From Compostimonas suwonensis (GTDB lineage: Bacteria > Actinomycetota > Actinomycetes > Actinomycetales > Microbacteriaceae), in the NCBI RefSeq assembly GCF_002797855.1, contig NZ_PGFB01000003.1, positions 248,001-312,000 on the forward strand: a stretch of 64,000 nt of DNA, read 5' to 3'. A program made the position numbers and the translations under genes. Positions 23,177 to 32,812 of this stretch are shown here, piece by piece; the first letter of the stretch is position 1; every line of letters starts with the position of its first letter. The notes beneath the pieces were generated by a model, which did no database searches, was not told the origin of the DNA, and saw only the letters and a list, made by a program, of their open reading frames with translations.

Positions 23177-26100
23177 TCAGCGTGTGCGTCGGCGGCCTGC
23201 GAGAGTCAGGGCGAGGACGAGGACGCCGCCGGCGAGCAGCATCAGGCTGACCGTGATGAGCAATCCGGAGTCGCTGCCCGTCTGCGGCAGACCGCTCCCC
23301 GCCGCGGGAGACGCGGGAGAAGCCGGAGACGGTGCGGGCGCAGCGGTGGGCTGCTCGGTCGGTTCGTCCGTGGGCTCGTCTGTCGGCTGCTCGGTGGGCT
23401 CGTCCGTCGGATCGACGGGTGGCACCACGACCGCCACGATCGTCAGCGGCGCGGTCGACGTGTTGTTCTCGACCTCCACGTCGACGGTGGTGTCGGTGTC
23501 GGTGTCGGCGAAGGCGACCACCGCGGTCGCCGGGTCGGTGCCCGCCGCCGTTGTCGTGCCGGTGAGCGTGACAGGCGGCAGCGAGGCATCCGGCAACACA
23601 ATGTCGGATGTCGTGCAGCCGGCCGTCTGATCGGACACCTCGCAGCTCCAGCCGTCACCCTCGCCGCCGTCGAACTGCACGCCGGCCGGCAGCGTGATGG
23701 TCAGCGTCGCACCCGTCGTCGGTGAGATGCCGTGGTTGGAGACCAGCGCTGTGAACCGCACATCGTCGCCCACCGTCACCGAGGACGGCGCCGCGGTGAG
23801 TGTGACGGCCAGATCGTCTGCGCGCTCGACGATGCCGGCGTCGATGCCGCCTCGGTTCGTGTTCACGCCGTCGTCGAGGCTCACGACGAGCTCGGAGCTC
23901 AGCCCGGTCAGCCAATCGACGACCGAGCCGGTCTCGTCGTCGGGCTGGGCGGGGACGGTGAGGGCCTGGCCCGTTCCGGGGTCGACGCCGATCCGGTAGG
24001 AGCCGGCCGGCAGGTCGAGGAACACGTAGTCGCCGTCGGCGCCGGTCACGACGGTGGTGACGGGGTCGGATGCCGATGCGCCGCCGTAGAGGGCGACCGT
24101 CACCCCTTCGACTCCGGCTTCCTCGGAATCCTCGATACCGTCGGTGTCGGCGTCGAGCCAGACCCGGCCGCTGAGCGAACCGCGCTTCTCGGCGAACAGA
24201 TAGCCGGTCGCCGCCGTGCCGCCGGGCAGTTCGATCTGCGTGATCGAGTCGGGCGCTGTGAGGACGCCGCCGGCGGTGCCGAGGGTCTCGGAACCGTCGG
24301 CGAACCCGCTCGGCTGGGTCTCGGTGATCGTGTAGCTACCCGCGAGCAGTCCGGTGAATGCGTGGCCGCCGTCGGCGCTCGTCGTGGCTGCGATGTTCAC
24401 GTCTGTGCCGAGGACGTCGGTTCCGCTCAGGGTGACCGAGACGCCCTCGAGGCCGGGATCGGCTGCGCCGCGCGTGCCATCGCCGTCGGTGTCGTGGAAG
24501 ATGGCCAGGGAGATGCTTCCCGTGGTCTCGCCGAACAGATAGCCGGTGCCCGAGGTGCCGGCGGGCAGAGTGATCGCGGTGAACGAATCGCTTCCGACGG
24601 CGCCGCCGCTCGTGCCGAGGGTCTCCGTTCCGTCGCCGTATGCCGTGGGCTGAGTCTCGGTGATCGTGTAGGTGCCGGCCAGCAGCTGGGGGAACTCGTA
24701 GTCGCCGTTCGCCGACGTGGTGGTCGCAACGGGATCGAGCGCCCCCGCGGCATCCGTGCCTGTCAGGGTGACGGTGACGCCGCCGATCCCCGGTTCGCCG
24801 GCGTCACGGGCGCCGCTGCCGTCGAGGTCGTCGTAGACCGCACCGGACAGCGCGCCCGTGGTCTCGCCGAACAGGTAGCCGGTGGCCGTTGTGCGGTCTG
24901 GGAGGACGATCTGTGTGATGGTGTCGGGCGCCGCCGATCCACCGGCCGTGCCCGCCGTGTCGATGCCGTCGGCGTAGCCGGCGGGCTGGGTCTCGACGAG
25001 CTCGTACGTGCCCGAGCGCAGAGCGGAGAAGAGGTAGGCTCCGGTCGCGGAGGTCGTCGCGGTGAGAGAGACGGCGTTGTCCTCGGAGTCCACTCCGCTG
25101 AGTGCGACGACGACATCTGCGATTCCGGGCTCGCCCGCATCGCGGGTGCCGTCGGCGTCGAGGTCGTTGTAGACCTCGCCCGAGAGGCTGGAGGTCGGCC
25201 GCTCGGCGAAGAGGTTCCCGGTGCTGCTCTGACCGGGTTCCAGCGTGACCTCGATGACGTCGACGCCGGCCCCCGCAACCGCATTGGTGCCGGGTGTGCT
25301 GATGCCGGTGTCGAAGGCGGAGGGCTGGGCCTCCGCAACCGTGTAGGTGCCGCCGGGCACACCGGTGAAGACGTAGTCGCCCGTGGAGTTCGTCGAGGTG
25401 GTCAGGCTTATGGAGGAGCCGGTCGTCGGGAAGCCGGAGAGGGCGACGCTCACATCGCCGATGCCGGTCTCGCCGGGATCGACGACGCCGTCGTCGTCGC
25501 GGTCGGCGAAGACCCGCCCGCTCACCGTGCCGACGGTCGGGACCTCCACCGTCGAGGTGTCGTCCACGGTGCCGCCGACGTGGTCGGCCGTCACGGTCGC
25601 GGTGTTCGAGCCGCTTGTGATCGGGGCGAGAGCCGTGCAGTTGTAGACGATCTCCTCGTCGACGTCGAGGGTGGGCCTGGAGCTCGCGCACGACGGCACG
25701 GTGGGATCGCTGATCGTCACGTTGCTCAGTGGGACGTCGCCGGTGTTGTCGACGTGGATGGCGAAGGTGATCGTCTGACCGGAGGTGTAGGTGGGCTGAT
25801 CCGCGGTCGCGGTGATCTCGACGGCCGGGTGGATGACATCGATGCCGATCGTGGTGCTGTCTCGGAGGTCACCGCCGGAGGCGCTCAGGCCCGTGACGGT
25901 GTTCGTCACCGTCGTGTCATCGGCCGGCGCCTGCACGGTGCAGGTGTAGCTGATGGACTGATTGGCGGACAGGTCTCCGATCGTCCTGTCGCACTCGTCG
26001 ATAGGGCTGTCCACCACGACGTCGGTGGCCGGGGAGCCGGGGGAGGCCACCCTGATCGTGTAGACGATCGGTGCGCCGGCCAGGTACGGGCCCACGGGGC

Positions 26101-27295
26101 TCGCCGTGCTGGTCAGCTCCAGCGACGCGATCGGCACCGACAGCGCGAGACCGGTGGCGAGGAAGGTGTCACCGCTGGTCGCGAAAGACGCAGAGGCCGA
26201 GGTAGCTCCTGCCGGGATCGGAGCGTCGATCGCCCTGGCGTCGACGCTCATATTGTTGACCACGGCGGGATTCACCGAGAAGTCGGTGCGGGAGGTGAAG
26301 AAGTTGGTCGTCGTCCCCGACGCGGCGATGGCTGTTCCGTTGATCTGGAACTGATCGCCGCTGATGTTGAGATCGCCCTCGTAGCCCGTGACCCCGACCC
26401 GGGCGCCGGGTGCTATCGCGCGGAAGCCCGAGACGTTCACCGTGGTCGCAGGGTCCACCGATGACTGTCGCACGTGTCCGTCGTAGAGGAACACGCCTTT
26501 TTTGATCGGTGCATTGACGTCGGGGCCGTCGTAGCTGTATACCACGGACAGTGACCAGCCGGAATGGCATCCGAAGCCCTGCGGAGACCAGACGTTGCCG
26601 AGTGTGAGGGTGAGCGGGGAGCCCGTGGCGACGCCGGCGAAACGGGAGGTCACGTCGGCGTACGCGGCGTAGAACTGCGGTTGCGAGGCCGGGACGGTGG
26701 CCAATGCGTCGCGGGAGATCACCTGCGGCGTGATCGCGACCGGACTGCCGTCGCCGACGGTCAATCGCGTCGAGGTGCTCTCCGGGGTGCCGGCCGGCAG
26801 AACGGCCGTTCCGGCGCCGGCCAGGAATTGACGGGTGTTGCATCCGGGCTGTGCGGAGACCGTCCCGTCTGCGAGCCGTATGGTTCCGGTGTCGCCGCTC
26901 CAGCCCAGGCGGGCGAAGGCGACCGTCGCGCCGGCCGGGATGGTGATCGACGCCTGACTGGAGTTGTAGGTGGCGGCGTTGGAGTCGACATCCGCCCAGC
27001 GCATGTAATAGGAGTCGTTGAGGCCCGACGACGAGGCGTACGTGCCGGCTTGGGCCTGGCCGCAGCTCGCGATCGGCTCCCCGAACGGGTCGCTCGGGCT
27101 CGTGGGCCCGGGGCAGGAGGAGTTGCCGTTGCCGGTGAGGATGAAATCCCCGTACACCTCTGCGTTGTAGTTCAGGGTGAAAGGTCGTATCACGGCGGCC
27201 TCCGCGGGCTGAGCCGAGACGAGCACGGTCGTCGTCGTTCCGGTGAGGACCACGATCATCGCGCTCAGGAGTCGTGTCCAGCGTTTCGCGTTCAC
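23177..27295 (-). CDS. Large cell-wall-anchored adhesin with SdrD-type B repeats
   Basis: The 1372-residue surface protein has a Sec signal peptide (residues about 1-34), a large N-terminal domain (about 35-400), two DUF11-type Ig-like repeats (about 400-590; TITFAIHVDNTGDVPLSNVT), five SdrD/Cna-B-like modules starting near residues 592, 703, 815, 927 and 1041 (each with a D-x-D-x-D-G calcium-type loop and GExGIxxVxVxLSG), another DUF11 domain (about 1150-1270), a PTDEPTEQ repeat linker and a C-terminal LPQTG - hydrophobic helix - RRRTR sorting signal at about 1335. Such proteins are calcium-stiffened stalks on the cell surface. The start is GTG 27295 with AGAGGA upstream. The GC-rich DUF11 modules are typical of actinobacteria. 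Confidence 0.88.
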   Translation of the reverse strand: MNAKRWTRLLSAMIVVLTGTTTTVLVSAQPAEAAVIRPFTLNYNAEVYGDFILTGNGNSSCPGPTSPSDPFGEPIASCGQAQAGTYASSSGLNDSYYMRWADVDSNAATYNSSQASITIPAGATVAFARLGWSGDTGTIRLADGTVSAQPGCNTRQFLAGAGTAVLPAGTPESTSTRLTVGDGSPVAITPQVISRDALATVPASQPQFYAAYADVTSRFAGVATGSPLTLTLGNVWSPQGFGCHSGWSLSVVYSYDGPDVNAPIKKGVFLYDGHVRQSSVDPATTVNVSGFRAIAPGARVGVTGYEGDLNISGDQFQINGTAIAASGTTTNFFTSRTDFSVNPAVVNNMSVDARAIDAPIPAGATSASASFATSGDTFLATGLALSVPIASLELTSTASPVGPYLAGAPIVYTIRVASPGSPATDVVVDSPIDECDRTIGDLSANQSISYTCTVQAPADDTTVTNTVTGLSASGGDLRDSTTIGIDVIHPAVEITATADQPTYTSGQTITFAIHVDNTGDVPLSNVTISDPTVPSCASSRPTLDVDEEIVYNCTALAPITSGSNTATVTADHVGGTVDDTSTVEVPTVGTVSGRVFADRDDDGVVDPGETGIGDVSVALSGFPTTGSSISLTTSTNSTGDYVFTGVPGGTYTVAEAQPSAFDTGISTPGTNAVAGAGVDVIEVTLEPGQSSTGNLFAERPTSSLSGEVYNDLDADGTRDAGEPGIADVVVALSGVDSEDNAVSLTATTSATGAYLFSALRSGTYELVETQPAGYADGIDTAGTAGGSAAPDTITQIVLPDRTTATGYLFGETTGALSGAVYDDLDGSGARDAGEPGIGGVTVTLTGTDAAGALDPVATTTSANGDYEFPQLLAGTYTITETQPTAYGDGTETLGTSGGAVGSDSFTAITLPAGTSGTGYLFGETTGSISLAIFHDTDGDGTRGAADPGLEGVSVTLSGTDVLGTDVNIAATTSADGGHAFTGLLAGSYTITETQPSGFADGSETLGTAGGVLTAPDSITQIELPGGTAATGYLFAEKRGSLSGRVWLDADTDGIEDSEEAGVEGVTVALYGGASASDPVTTVVTGADGDYVFLDLPAGSYRIGVDPGTGQALTVPAQPDDETGSVVDWLTGLSSELVVSLDDGVNTNRGGIDAGIVERADDLAVTLTAAPSSVTVGDDVRFTALVSNHGISPTTGATLTITLPAGVQFDGGEGDGWSCEVSDQTAGCTTSDIVLPDASLPPVTLTGTTTAAGTDPATAVVAFADTDTDTTVDVEVENNTSTAPLTIVAVVVPPVDPTDEPTEQPTDEPTDEPTEQPTAAPAPSPASPASPAAGSGLPQTGSDSGLLITVSLMLLAGGVLVLALTLAGRRRTR

Positions 27296-27533
27296 AGTTC
27301 TGTCCTCTGCCGTGGGGTACGTGGGAGTGGGTGCGCAGCGATCGGCTCGACACTGAACGCGGGAAGCGGACTCAATCTAACAGCCGGCCCGCCTCGATCC
27401 GCGCGCTGAGACGCCAAAACGACGCCTGGGAACGGATCGATGGCACCCCTATTTCTGGGGGATGTGGAGAGGGTGAGCGCCTGCGTCGGCTTGCGGTCTC
27501 GAGACGCCGGGTACTACGGTGTTCTTTGTCGAG
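27296..27533. other. Intergenic region upstream of adhesin and rhamnosidase genes
   Basis: No coding signal was seen. The region separates two divergent exoprotein genes and should hold both promoters, but I cannot identify -35/-10 pairs with confidence. Confidence 0.4.
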
Positions 27534-27568
27534 GATTGAATCGTTTCAGAAATTGAAACGATTCAATC
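27534..27568. promoter_or_regulatory. LacI-type double operator upstream of the rhamnosidase
   Basis: A perfect 15-bp inverted repeat (27534-27548 and 27554-27568) has a 5-nt spacer. Each arm contains TGAATCGTTTCA or its complement TGAAACGATTCA, which itself is the near-palindrome with central CG recognised by LacI-family repressors. It lies 68 bp before the gene start. Confidence 0.65.
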
Positions 27569-27635
27569 TTCGGTATTCCAGCAGATTCACGTATTTCGGC
27601 ACACCAAAGACGGGCGCCGAAGAGATGGAGGCGCA

Positions 27636-30600
27636 ATGTTGCGCGCGAAGGCCGTATTCATGATCGCTGTACCCTTGCTGGTCTTGGCGAGCGTGCCTGT
27701 CGGAGCTGCCGTCGCGGCCGACGCGGATTCCGATCTCGAGGTCGCCGGTCTGACCGTCGAGCAGGAGGTCAACCCGCTCGGTGTCGATGACGCGCAACCC
27801 GAGCTCGGTTGGACCCTGGACTCGTCGTCGCACGACGTTGTGCAGTCCGCATACGAGATCGAGGTCTCGACGACCCCCGGCGGACCGGCAGACGTCTGGG
27901 ACAGCGGCGAGGTCGTCTCGTCGAGGTCCTTCGACATCGAGTACGCCGGCCCGGCCCTCGACTCCCGCACCCGCTATTTCTGGCGGGTCAAGGTCTGGGA
28001 CGCCGTACACGAGGCCTCCGAGTGGAGCGCTCCGGCGTGGTTCGAGACGTCCTTCCTGAACCAGGACGATTTTGCGGGCGACTGGATCGGCTCGCCGAAC
28101 CGGCCTCCTGCGGTCTCCCTTGCGGGATCGAACTGGATTTGGTATCCCGAAGGCTCACCCGCGAACTCGGCCCCCGTCGGTACACGCTTCTTCCGGACGG
28201 AGATCACGATCCCGGACGGCTCCGACATCAGCGTGGCGCAGGTGCAGATGAGTGCCGACGACCGGTTCGAGTTCTTCGTGAACGGCGAACCGGCTCTCAG
28301 CTCGCCCGATGTGCAGGATGCCTGGCGCACTGCACGCGTGACAGATGTCGCTACGTCTCTGCATCCCGGAACGAACACCCTCGCCATCGCGGCGACCAAC
28401 GGGCTTCCCGGGCCAGCCGGCGTGATCGGCCAGCTGCACATCGAGACCGCTGCGGGTGATGTGCTCGATGTCACGACCGATGACAGCTGGGTATCCGCCG
28501 ACGTCGAGAGCCCGGGGTGGCAGGGACCGGCCTTTGACGACTCCGCGTGGCCGGCCGCGACGATCGGGGCCGCCTACGGCTCCGGGCCGTGGGGCAGCGG
28601 GGTGAGCCCGTCAACGCCTCCGGAGCCGCTGTTGCGACACGCCTTCGATGTCGCCAAGGAGGTCGCGTCCGCGCGCGCGTACATTTCGGGCCTGGGCTAC
28701 TACAAGCTCTTTCTCAACGGCGATCGTGTCGGAGACCACGAGCTCGACCCCGGCTTCACGCAGTACGACAAGACCGCCCTCTACGCCACTTACGACGTGA
28801 CAGACGCGCTGAGGAACGGCGAGAACGCCATCGGCGTGAGCCTGGGTCGTGGTTATTTCGCACAGCTGCAGCCCGACGAATGGGTCAGCTCTCCCTGGCA
28901 CGACGAGCCGAAGCTCAAGTTCGACCTCGAGGTCGTCTATACCGACGGCACCACGCAGACGGTCTCGAGCGGAACGGATTGGCTCGCCTCAGACGGCCCG
29001 ACAACCTCGCAGTCGGTGTGGTTCGGTGAGGACTACGATGCGCGCCTCGAGCAGCCTGGATGGAACGCTCCCGGCTTCGACGACTCCGCCTGGCGCCCGG
29101 CCGTGCGGGTCGACGCCCCCGGCGGCGCACTCACCTCGCAGCTCTTCCCGGCCATCAAGGTCACCGACGAGCTCCCCGAGGTCGGCGTCACCCAATTGAG
29201 CCCCACGGTGAGCGTGCACGACTTCGGCGAGCCCACCGCGGGATGGGCGAACGTGCAGGTGGAGGGTCCGCGCGGCGGAACCGTGAAGATCGTGTACGGG
29301 GAGAAGCTGAAGGCCGACGGAACTGTCAACAACGACAATGTCTTCTTCACCGTGCAGAACTACAACTACACGCTGAAGGGTGGCGGGCCCGAGTCCTTCC
29401 AGCCCAGCTACAGCTACGCGGGCTTCCGCTACGTGCAGGTCACGGTCTCGGACGGTGTGACCCTGAACGGCGTCTCGGGCATGCGGCTGCACACCGACGT
29501 CGAGCAGACCGGTGGCTTCAGCAGTTCGAGCGAGCTGCTGAACGACTATCAGTCCGCGCAGGCCAACACGATCCTGAACAACCTCCACTCCGTGCCGACC
29601 GATACCCCGATGTACGAGAAGCGGCCTTACACGGCTGACGCGTTCCTCTCGGCCGACTCGGCGATCGCGATCTTCGACATGCAGAATTTCTACGAGAGCT
29701 GGATGCACACCCACCGTGACGACCAGAGCGCGGACGGCACCTTCGGCAACACGGTGCCCGGCACCGTGGGCTCGAAGAGCCAGACCGACCCCGTGTGGTC
29801 GTCGAGCTACGTGCTCATGAGCTGGGACCTGTACTGGTACTACGGCGACAAGAGCGTGCTGAGCGACAATTACGACGGCCTCAAGAAGTGGATGGACCAC
29901 TACGAGCAGAACATCGCCGGCACGGGAGGCGTCTACACGGGCTTCAGCTACGCCGACTGGCTCTCGCCCGCCGGTGCGAACGCTCCGGAGGGCACCCGCC
30001 TGACCGCGACCGCATACGTGTACAAGGGCGCTACCACCATGTCGCAGATCGCGACAGCGCTCGGACTCGAGAGCGACGCCGCGCACTACGACGAGCTCGC
30101 CGCGCGCATCGCCGACTCGTTCAACACGGTGTTCTACGACGCGGAAGCCGGCGCCTACTTCGACGACAGGGCGGCGGGCTACCGGCAGACCTCCAACCTG
30201 TTGCCGCTCAGCTTCGGGATCGTTCCCGCCGCGCAGCGTGCGACGGTGCTCGCCAATCTCGTGAAGGACATCAAGGATCGCGGCAACCACTTGAACACGG
30301 GCGCGATCGGCACGAAGGAGCTGCTGCCCGTGCTCGCCGAGAACGGTGAAGCCGACCTCGCCTACTCCGTCGCGACCAACCCGAGCTACCCGGGGTGGGG
30401 CTACTGGTTCACCGAGCTCGGTGCGACGACCATGTGGGAGGAGTGGGGCGACCAGTCGCGTTCGCATGACCATGCGTTCCTCGGAACGGTCGTCGACTGG
30501 ATGTACCAGGATGTCGCGGGCATTCAGCCGGCGGCTCCCGGGTACAGCTCCATCCGTATCCAGCCCCGTCCGGCCAGCGGGCTCACCCACGCGGAAGGCC

Positions 30601-31139
30601 ACGTCGACTCGCCGTTCGGCGAGGTGCGTTCAGAGTGGACGAGCGCGGACGACGTGTTCACTCTGAACGTCAGAGTGCCCGTCGGGGCCACGGCGGAGGT
30701 CTACGTGCCCGCGAACGAGGGGGACGAGACCGACTCCGACCCGAACGCCACGTTCACGGGCATCCACGACGGCTTCGCCGTCTTCACAGTGGGCTCCGGG
30801 GACTACGTGTTCTCGACCGGCGCCGACCTGCCGGACGAGCCCACGACGGAGCCGACCGATCCTGGTACGACGGAGCCGACCGATCCTGGTACGACCGCAC
30901 CCACGGACCCAGGAACGAGTGACCCGACCGATTCCGGCACCGACATCCCCGGAGCCGGCGCGGGCTCAGGTGACGGTTCCGGCACCTCTCCGGGCGACGC
31001 GAGCCAGAACGGCGACTCGTCGCTCGCGGCGACCGGTGTTCCGATCGCCCTGGGCGGATTCCTGGCCCTGCTGCTCATCGCGGCGGGGACGATGGCGGTC
31101 GTCGTCCGTCGCAGGAGCAAAGGAGCGTCGTCGAACTAG
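27636..31139 (+). CDS. Secreted wall-anchored alpha-L-rhamnosidase (GH78)
   Basis: The 1167-residue protein has a signal peptide (MLRAKAVFMIAVPLLVLASV), an N-terminal fibronectin-like domain (about 40-130), the Bac_rhamnosid_N/Bac_rhamnosid beta domains (about 150-640; GLGYYKLFLNGDRVGDHELD is diagnostic), an (alpha/alpha)6 catalytic barrel (about 660-1000) with PMYEKRPYTADAF, WMHTHRDDQ and the general-base region GATTMWEEWGD, and a C-terminal beta domain. A TEPTDPGT repeat linker leads to LAATG - hydrophobic helix - RRRSK, a class E sortase-type signal. It releases terminal L-rhamnose from plant glycosides or polysaccharides outside the cell. GGAGG precedes the ATG. LacI-type control is inferred from the upstream operator. 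Confidence 0.93.
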   Translation: MLRAKAVFMIAVPLLVLASVPVGAAVAADADSDLEVAGLTVEQEVNPLGVDDAQPELGWTLDSSSHDVVQSAYEIEVSTTPGGPADVWDSGEVVSSRSFDIEYAGPALDSRTRYFWRVKVWDAVHEASEWSAPAWFETSFLNQDDFAGDWIGSPNRPPAVSLAGSNWIWYPEGSPANSAPVGTRFFRTEITIPDGSDISVAQVQMSADDRFEFFVNGEPALSSPDVQDAWRTARVTDVATSLHPGTNTLAIAATNGLPGPAGVIGQLHIETAAGDVLDVTTDDSWVSADVESPGWQGPAFDDSAWPAATIGAAYGSGPWGSGVSPSTPPEPLLRHAFDVAKEVASARAYISGLGYYKLFLNGDRVGDHELDPGFTQYDKTALYATYDVTDALRNGENAIGVSLGRGYFAQLQPDEWVSSPWHDEPKLKFDLEVVYTDGTTQTVSSGTDWLASDGPTTSQSVWFGEDYDARLEQPGWNAPGFDDSAWRPAVRVDAPGGALTSQLFPAIKVTDELPEVGVTQLSPTVSVHDFGEPTAGWANVQVEGPRGGTVKIVYGEKLKADGTVNNDNVFFTVQNYNYTLKGGGPESFQPSYSYAGFRYVQVTVSDGVTLNGVSGMRLHTDVEQTGGFSSSSELLNDYQSAQANTILNNLHSVPTDTPMYEKRPYTADAFLSADSAIAIFDMQNFYESWMHTHRDDQSADGTFGNTVPGTVGSKSQTDPVWSSSYVLMSWDLYWYYGDKSVLSDNYDGLKKWMDHYEQNIAGTGGVYTGFSYADWLSPAGANAPEGTRLTATAYVYKGATTMSQIATALGLESDAAHYDELAARIADSFNTVFYDAEAGAYFDDRAAGYRQTSNLLPLSFGIVPAAQRATVLANLVKDIKDRGNHLNTGAIGTKELLPVLAENGEADLAYSVATNPSYPGWGYWFTELGATTMWEEWGDQSRSHDHAFLGTVVDWMYQDVAGIQPAAPGYSSIRIQPRPASGLTHAEGHVDSPFGEVRSEWTSADDVFTLNVRVPVGATAEVYVPANEGDETDSDPNATFTGIHDGFAVFTVGSGDYVFSTGADLPDEPTTEPTDPGTTEPTDPGTTAPTDPGTSDPTDSGTDIPGAGAGSGDGSGTSPGDASQNGDSSLAATGVPIALGGFLALLLIAAGTMAVVVRRRSKGASSN

Positions 31140-31157
31140 AGCACGACATGCACCAGT

Positions 31158-31190
31158 GGAAGGCCCCGGCACAGCTTCCCGGGGCCTTCC
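31158..31190 (+). terminator. Hairpin after the rhamnosidase gene
   Basis: A perfect 12-bp stem (GGAAGGCCCCGG at 31158-31169 with its complement at 31179-31190) and 9-nt loop starts 18 bp after the stop codon. Confidence 0.75.
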
Positions 31191-31318
31191 GCGAGGGCCG
31201 GTGGGACGGTCGAGTTCGAACTGCACCCCACGGTTGGTCGATTCGACGGTTCAGCGCAGGCGCGAAGGCGGGTCTCGCTGTTCGCAGAGCCCGACGCGGC
31301 TCCGATGTGCGCGGTGGT

Positions 31319-32551
31319 TCACGGACGGGGCGCAGCTCGGCGAGTGCGGCGCAGGCCCATGATGATGAGGCCGATGCCGCCGAGGATGATGACGACCGCC
31401 GCAGTCGTGAGCGGCGTGTTCACCTGCGGGCCGGTGTCGGGAAGCCGGGTGTTACGGGGAGCGTTGCCGCCCGGGCCCGAGGGCGTTCCGGCCGGAGCCG
31501 CCGTGTCCGTCGGGGTCGGCGTTCCGCTCGGGGCCGGCATGTCTGTCGGAGTCGCCGTGTCCGTCGGAGCGGGGGTGAACGGGCCCTCGGTCGGCGTGTC
31601 GGTGGGTACCGGGGTGTCCGTGGGAACGGGTGTGTCAGTCGGCACGGGGGTGTCCGTGGGTACCGGGGTGTCCGTGGGCACGGGGGTGTCCGTGGGCACG
31701 GGGGTGTCCGTGGGTACCGGGGTGTCGGTGGGAACGGGTGTGTCGGTCGGCACCGGGGTGTCCGTGGGCACCGGCGTGTCCGTCGGGACCACGGCACAGG
31801 TGCCGCCGGTGAAGGTGTTCGTGTCGAGAGTGACCGAGCCGTTGCGTGCCAGCGCACGCCCGTCGACGGTGCTGCCGGTGTTGGCGGTGACCGAGGTCAG
31901 GGCCATGATGGTGCCGACGAAGGTCGTGTTCGTGCCGAGGGTCGCAGAGCTGCCGACCTGCCAGAAGACGTTGCAGCCGCGCGCGCCGTTCACGACGGAT
32001 ACCGTGCTGTTCGAGGCCGTGGTCAGGGCCGAGCCGATCTGGAAGATGAAGACCGCGTTGGGGTCGCCCGCGGCGTCGAGGGTCAGGGTTCCGGTGAGAC
32101 CGATCGTGCTGGAGGCGGCGTACACGCCGGGTGCGAGTGTGAGGCCGCCCAGATCCCCGGCGATGTTCGCATCGGGCGCCTGGCCGGCAGCGTTGTTGTA
32201 GGCGGTGGTGAGGTCTGCCTGGGCCTGGAGCGCGTGGGCATCCGTCTGATGCACCGTGCCGCCGACGAGTCCGGGCGGGAATCCGCTGATCGCGGTGCCC
32301 GGGCTCACGCCGAGGTCGTCGTCGAGCACGCTCGGCCCGGTGTTGGTGACCGACTGGCCGCCGAGAACCGAGTAGCTGCTCGCCGTGCCGAGATCGACGG
32401 CGGTGCCGATCGCGTAGGCGGACTGAGTCGCGAAGACGAGCACGACCACACCGGACACCGCGAGCACGGCGCCCGCCGAGACTCCCAGTCGTGACGAAAG
32501 ACGTGTCGGCCGCACGGCCGTCAGCGAACGATGAGCTGGATGACGTTGCAT
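31319..32551 (-). CDS. DUF3494 ice-binding-like surface protein with LPDTG anchor
   Basis: The 410-residue protein has a signal peptide (about residues 1-48, cleavage near AYA), a complete DUF3494 domain (about 50-260; DLGTASSYSVLGGQSVTNTG, DDLGVSPGTAISGFPPG, DLGGLTLAPGVYAAS, NVFWQVGSSATLGTNTTFVG), about a dozen PVPTDT repeats, and a C-terminal LPDTG - hydrophobic helix - RRTRR sorting signal. DUF3494 is the beta-solenoid fold of many microbial ice-binding proteins, but many mesophiles use it as an adhesin. ATG 32551 is chosen over upstream starts because GGGGAA lies 6 nt before it and it begins the signal region. It should be sortase-anchored to peptidoglycan. Confidence 0.88.
   Translation of the reverse strand: MQRHPAHRSLTAVRPTRLSSRLGVSAGAVLAVSGVVVLVFATQSAYAIGTAVDLGTASSYSVLGGQSVTNTGPSVLDDDLGVSPGTAISGFPPGLVGGTVHQTDAHALQAQADLTTAYNNAAGQAPDANIAGDLGGLTLAPGVYAASSTIGLTGTLTLDAAGDPNAVFIFQIGSALTTASNSTVSVVNGARGCNVFWQVGSSATLGTNTTFVGTIMALTSVTANTGSTVDGRALARNGSVTLDTNTFTGGTCAVVPTDTPVPTDTPVPTDTPVPTDTPVPTDTPVPTDTPVPTDTPVPTDTPVPTDTPVPTDTPVPTDTPTEGPFTPAPTDTATPTDMPAPSGTPTPTDTAAPAGTPSGPGGNAPRNTRLPDTGPQVNTPLTTAAVVIILGGIGLIIMGLRRTRRAAPRP
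31590..31792 (-). repeat. 18-bp tandem repeat encoding the PVPTDT wall-spanning linker
   Basis: About eleven 18-bp units of the GTGTCCGTGGGCACGGGG type encode Pro-Val-Pro-Thr-Asp-Thr. Third-position variants (GGTACC, GGAACG, GGCACG) recur in a pattern, which suggests multi-unit duplications. Confidence 0.9.
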
Positions 32552-32812
32552 CAGATTCCCCAAAATCCCCCGCCCCACGGGGGTGCGCCTCACAACTGTG
32601 AGCACTCCGACCATACGCGTCGCACACTCGATCACCTACGGAATCGGTGAAACTGGCAATATTACTTTTTCGCGCTTTTGTCAAATGGTTTGTGCTAGGT
32701 TCCGACTACTAACTCCCAATCGGGAGGCGGTCCCTCGGTGACGCGTTGTGGCTGCATTGCCAAATGCACATCAAACCAGTGCGCACAGTTGCGCGCAGAC
32801 GAGGGGGCCGTC
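32552..32812. promoter_or_regulatory. Divergent promoter region of the DUF3494 and TasA-like genes
   Basis: This is a markedly AT-rich patch (about 32640-32710). On the minus strand TTGACA (32679-32684) and TAATAT (32659-32664) are present but only 14 bp apart, so the exact -10 is uncertain. On the plus strand an extended -10-like TGCTAGGTT lies at about 32692-32700. No gene was seen. Confidence 0.45.

Noticed and set aside
23732-26464. 910-codon plus-strand open frame
   Set aside because: Antisense to the SdrD-repeat adhesin; the apparent internal repeats only mirror the repeats of the real gene.
31590-31792. CRISPR-like array
   Set aside because: The 18-bp units have no spacers and encode a regular PVPTDT linker in frame.
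32659-32684. Strong sigma-A promoter TTGACA / TAATAT for the DUF3494 gene
   Set aside because: The hexamers are only 14 bp apart, too close for normal promoter geometry; kept only as part of a general promoter region.
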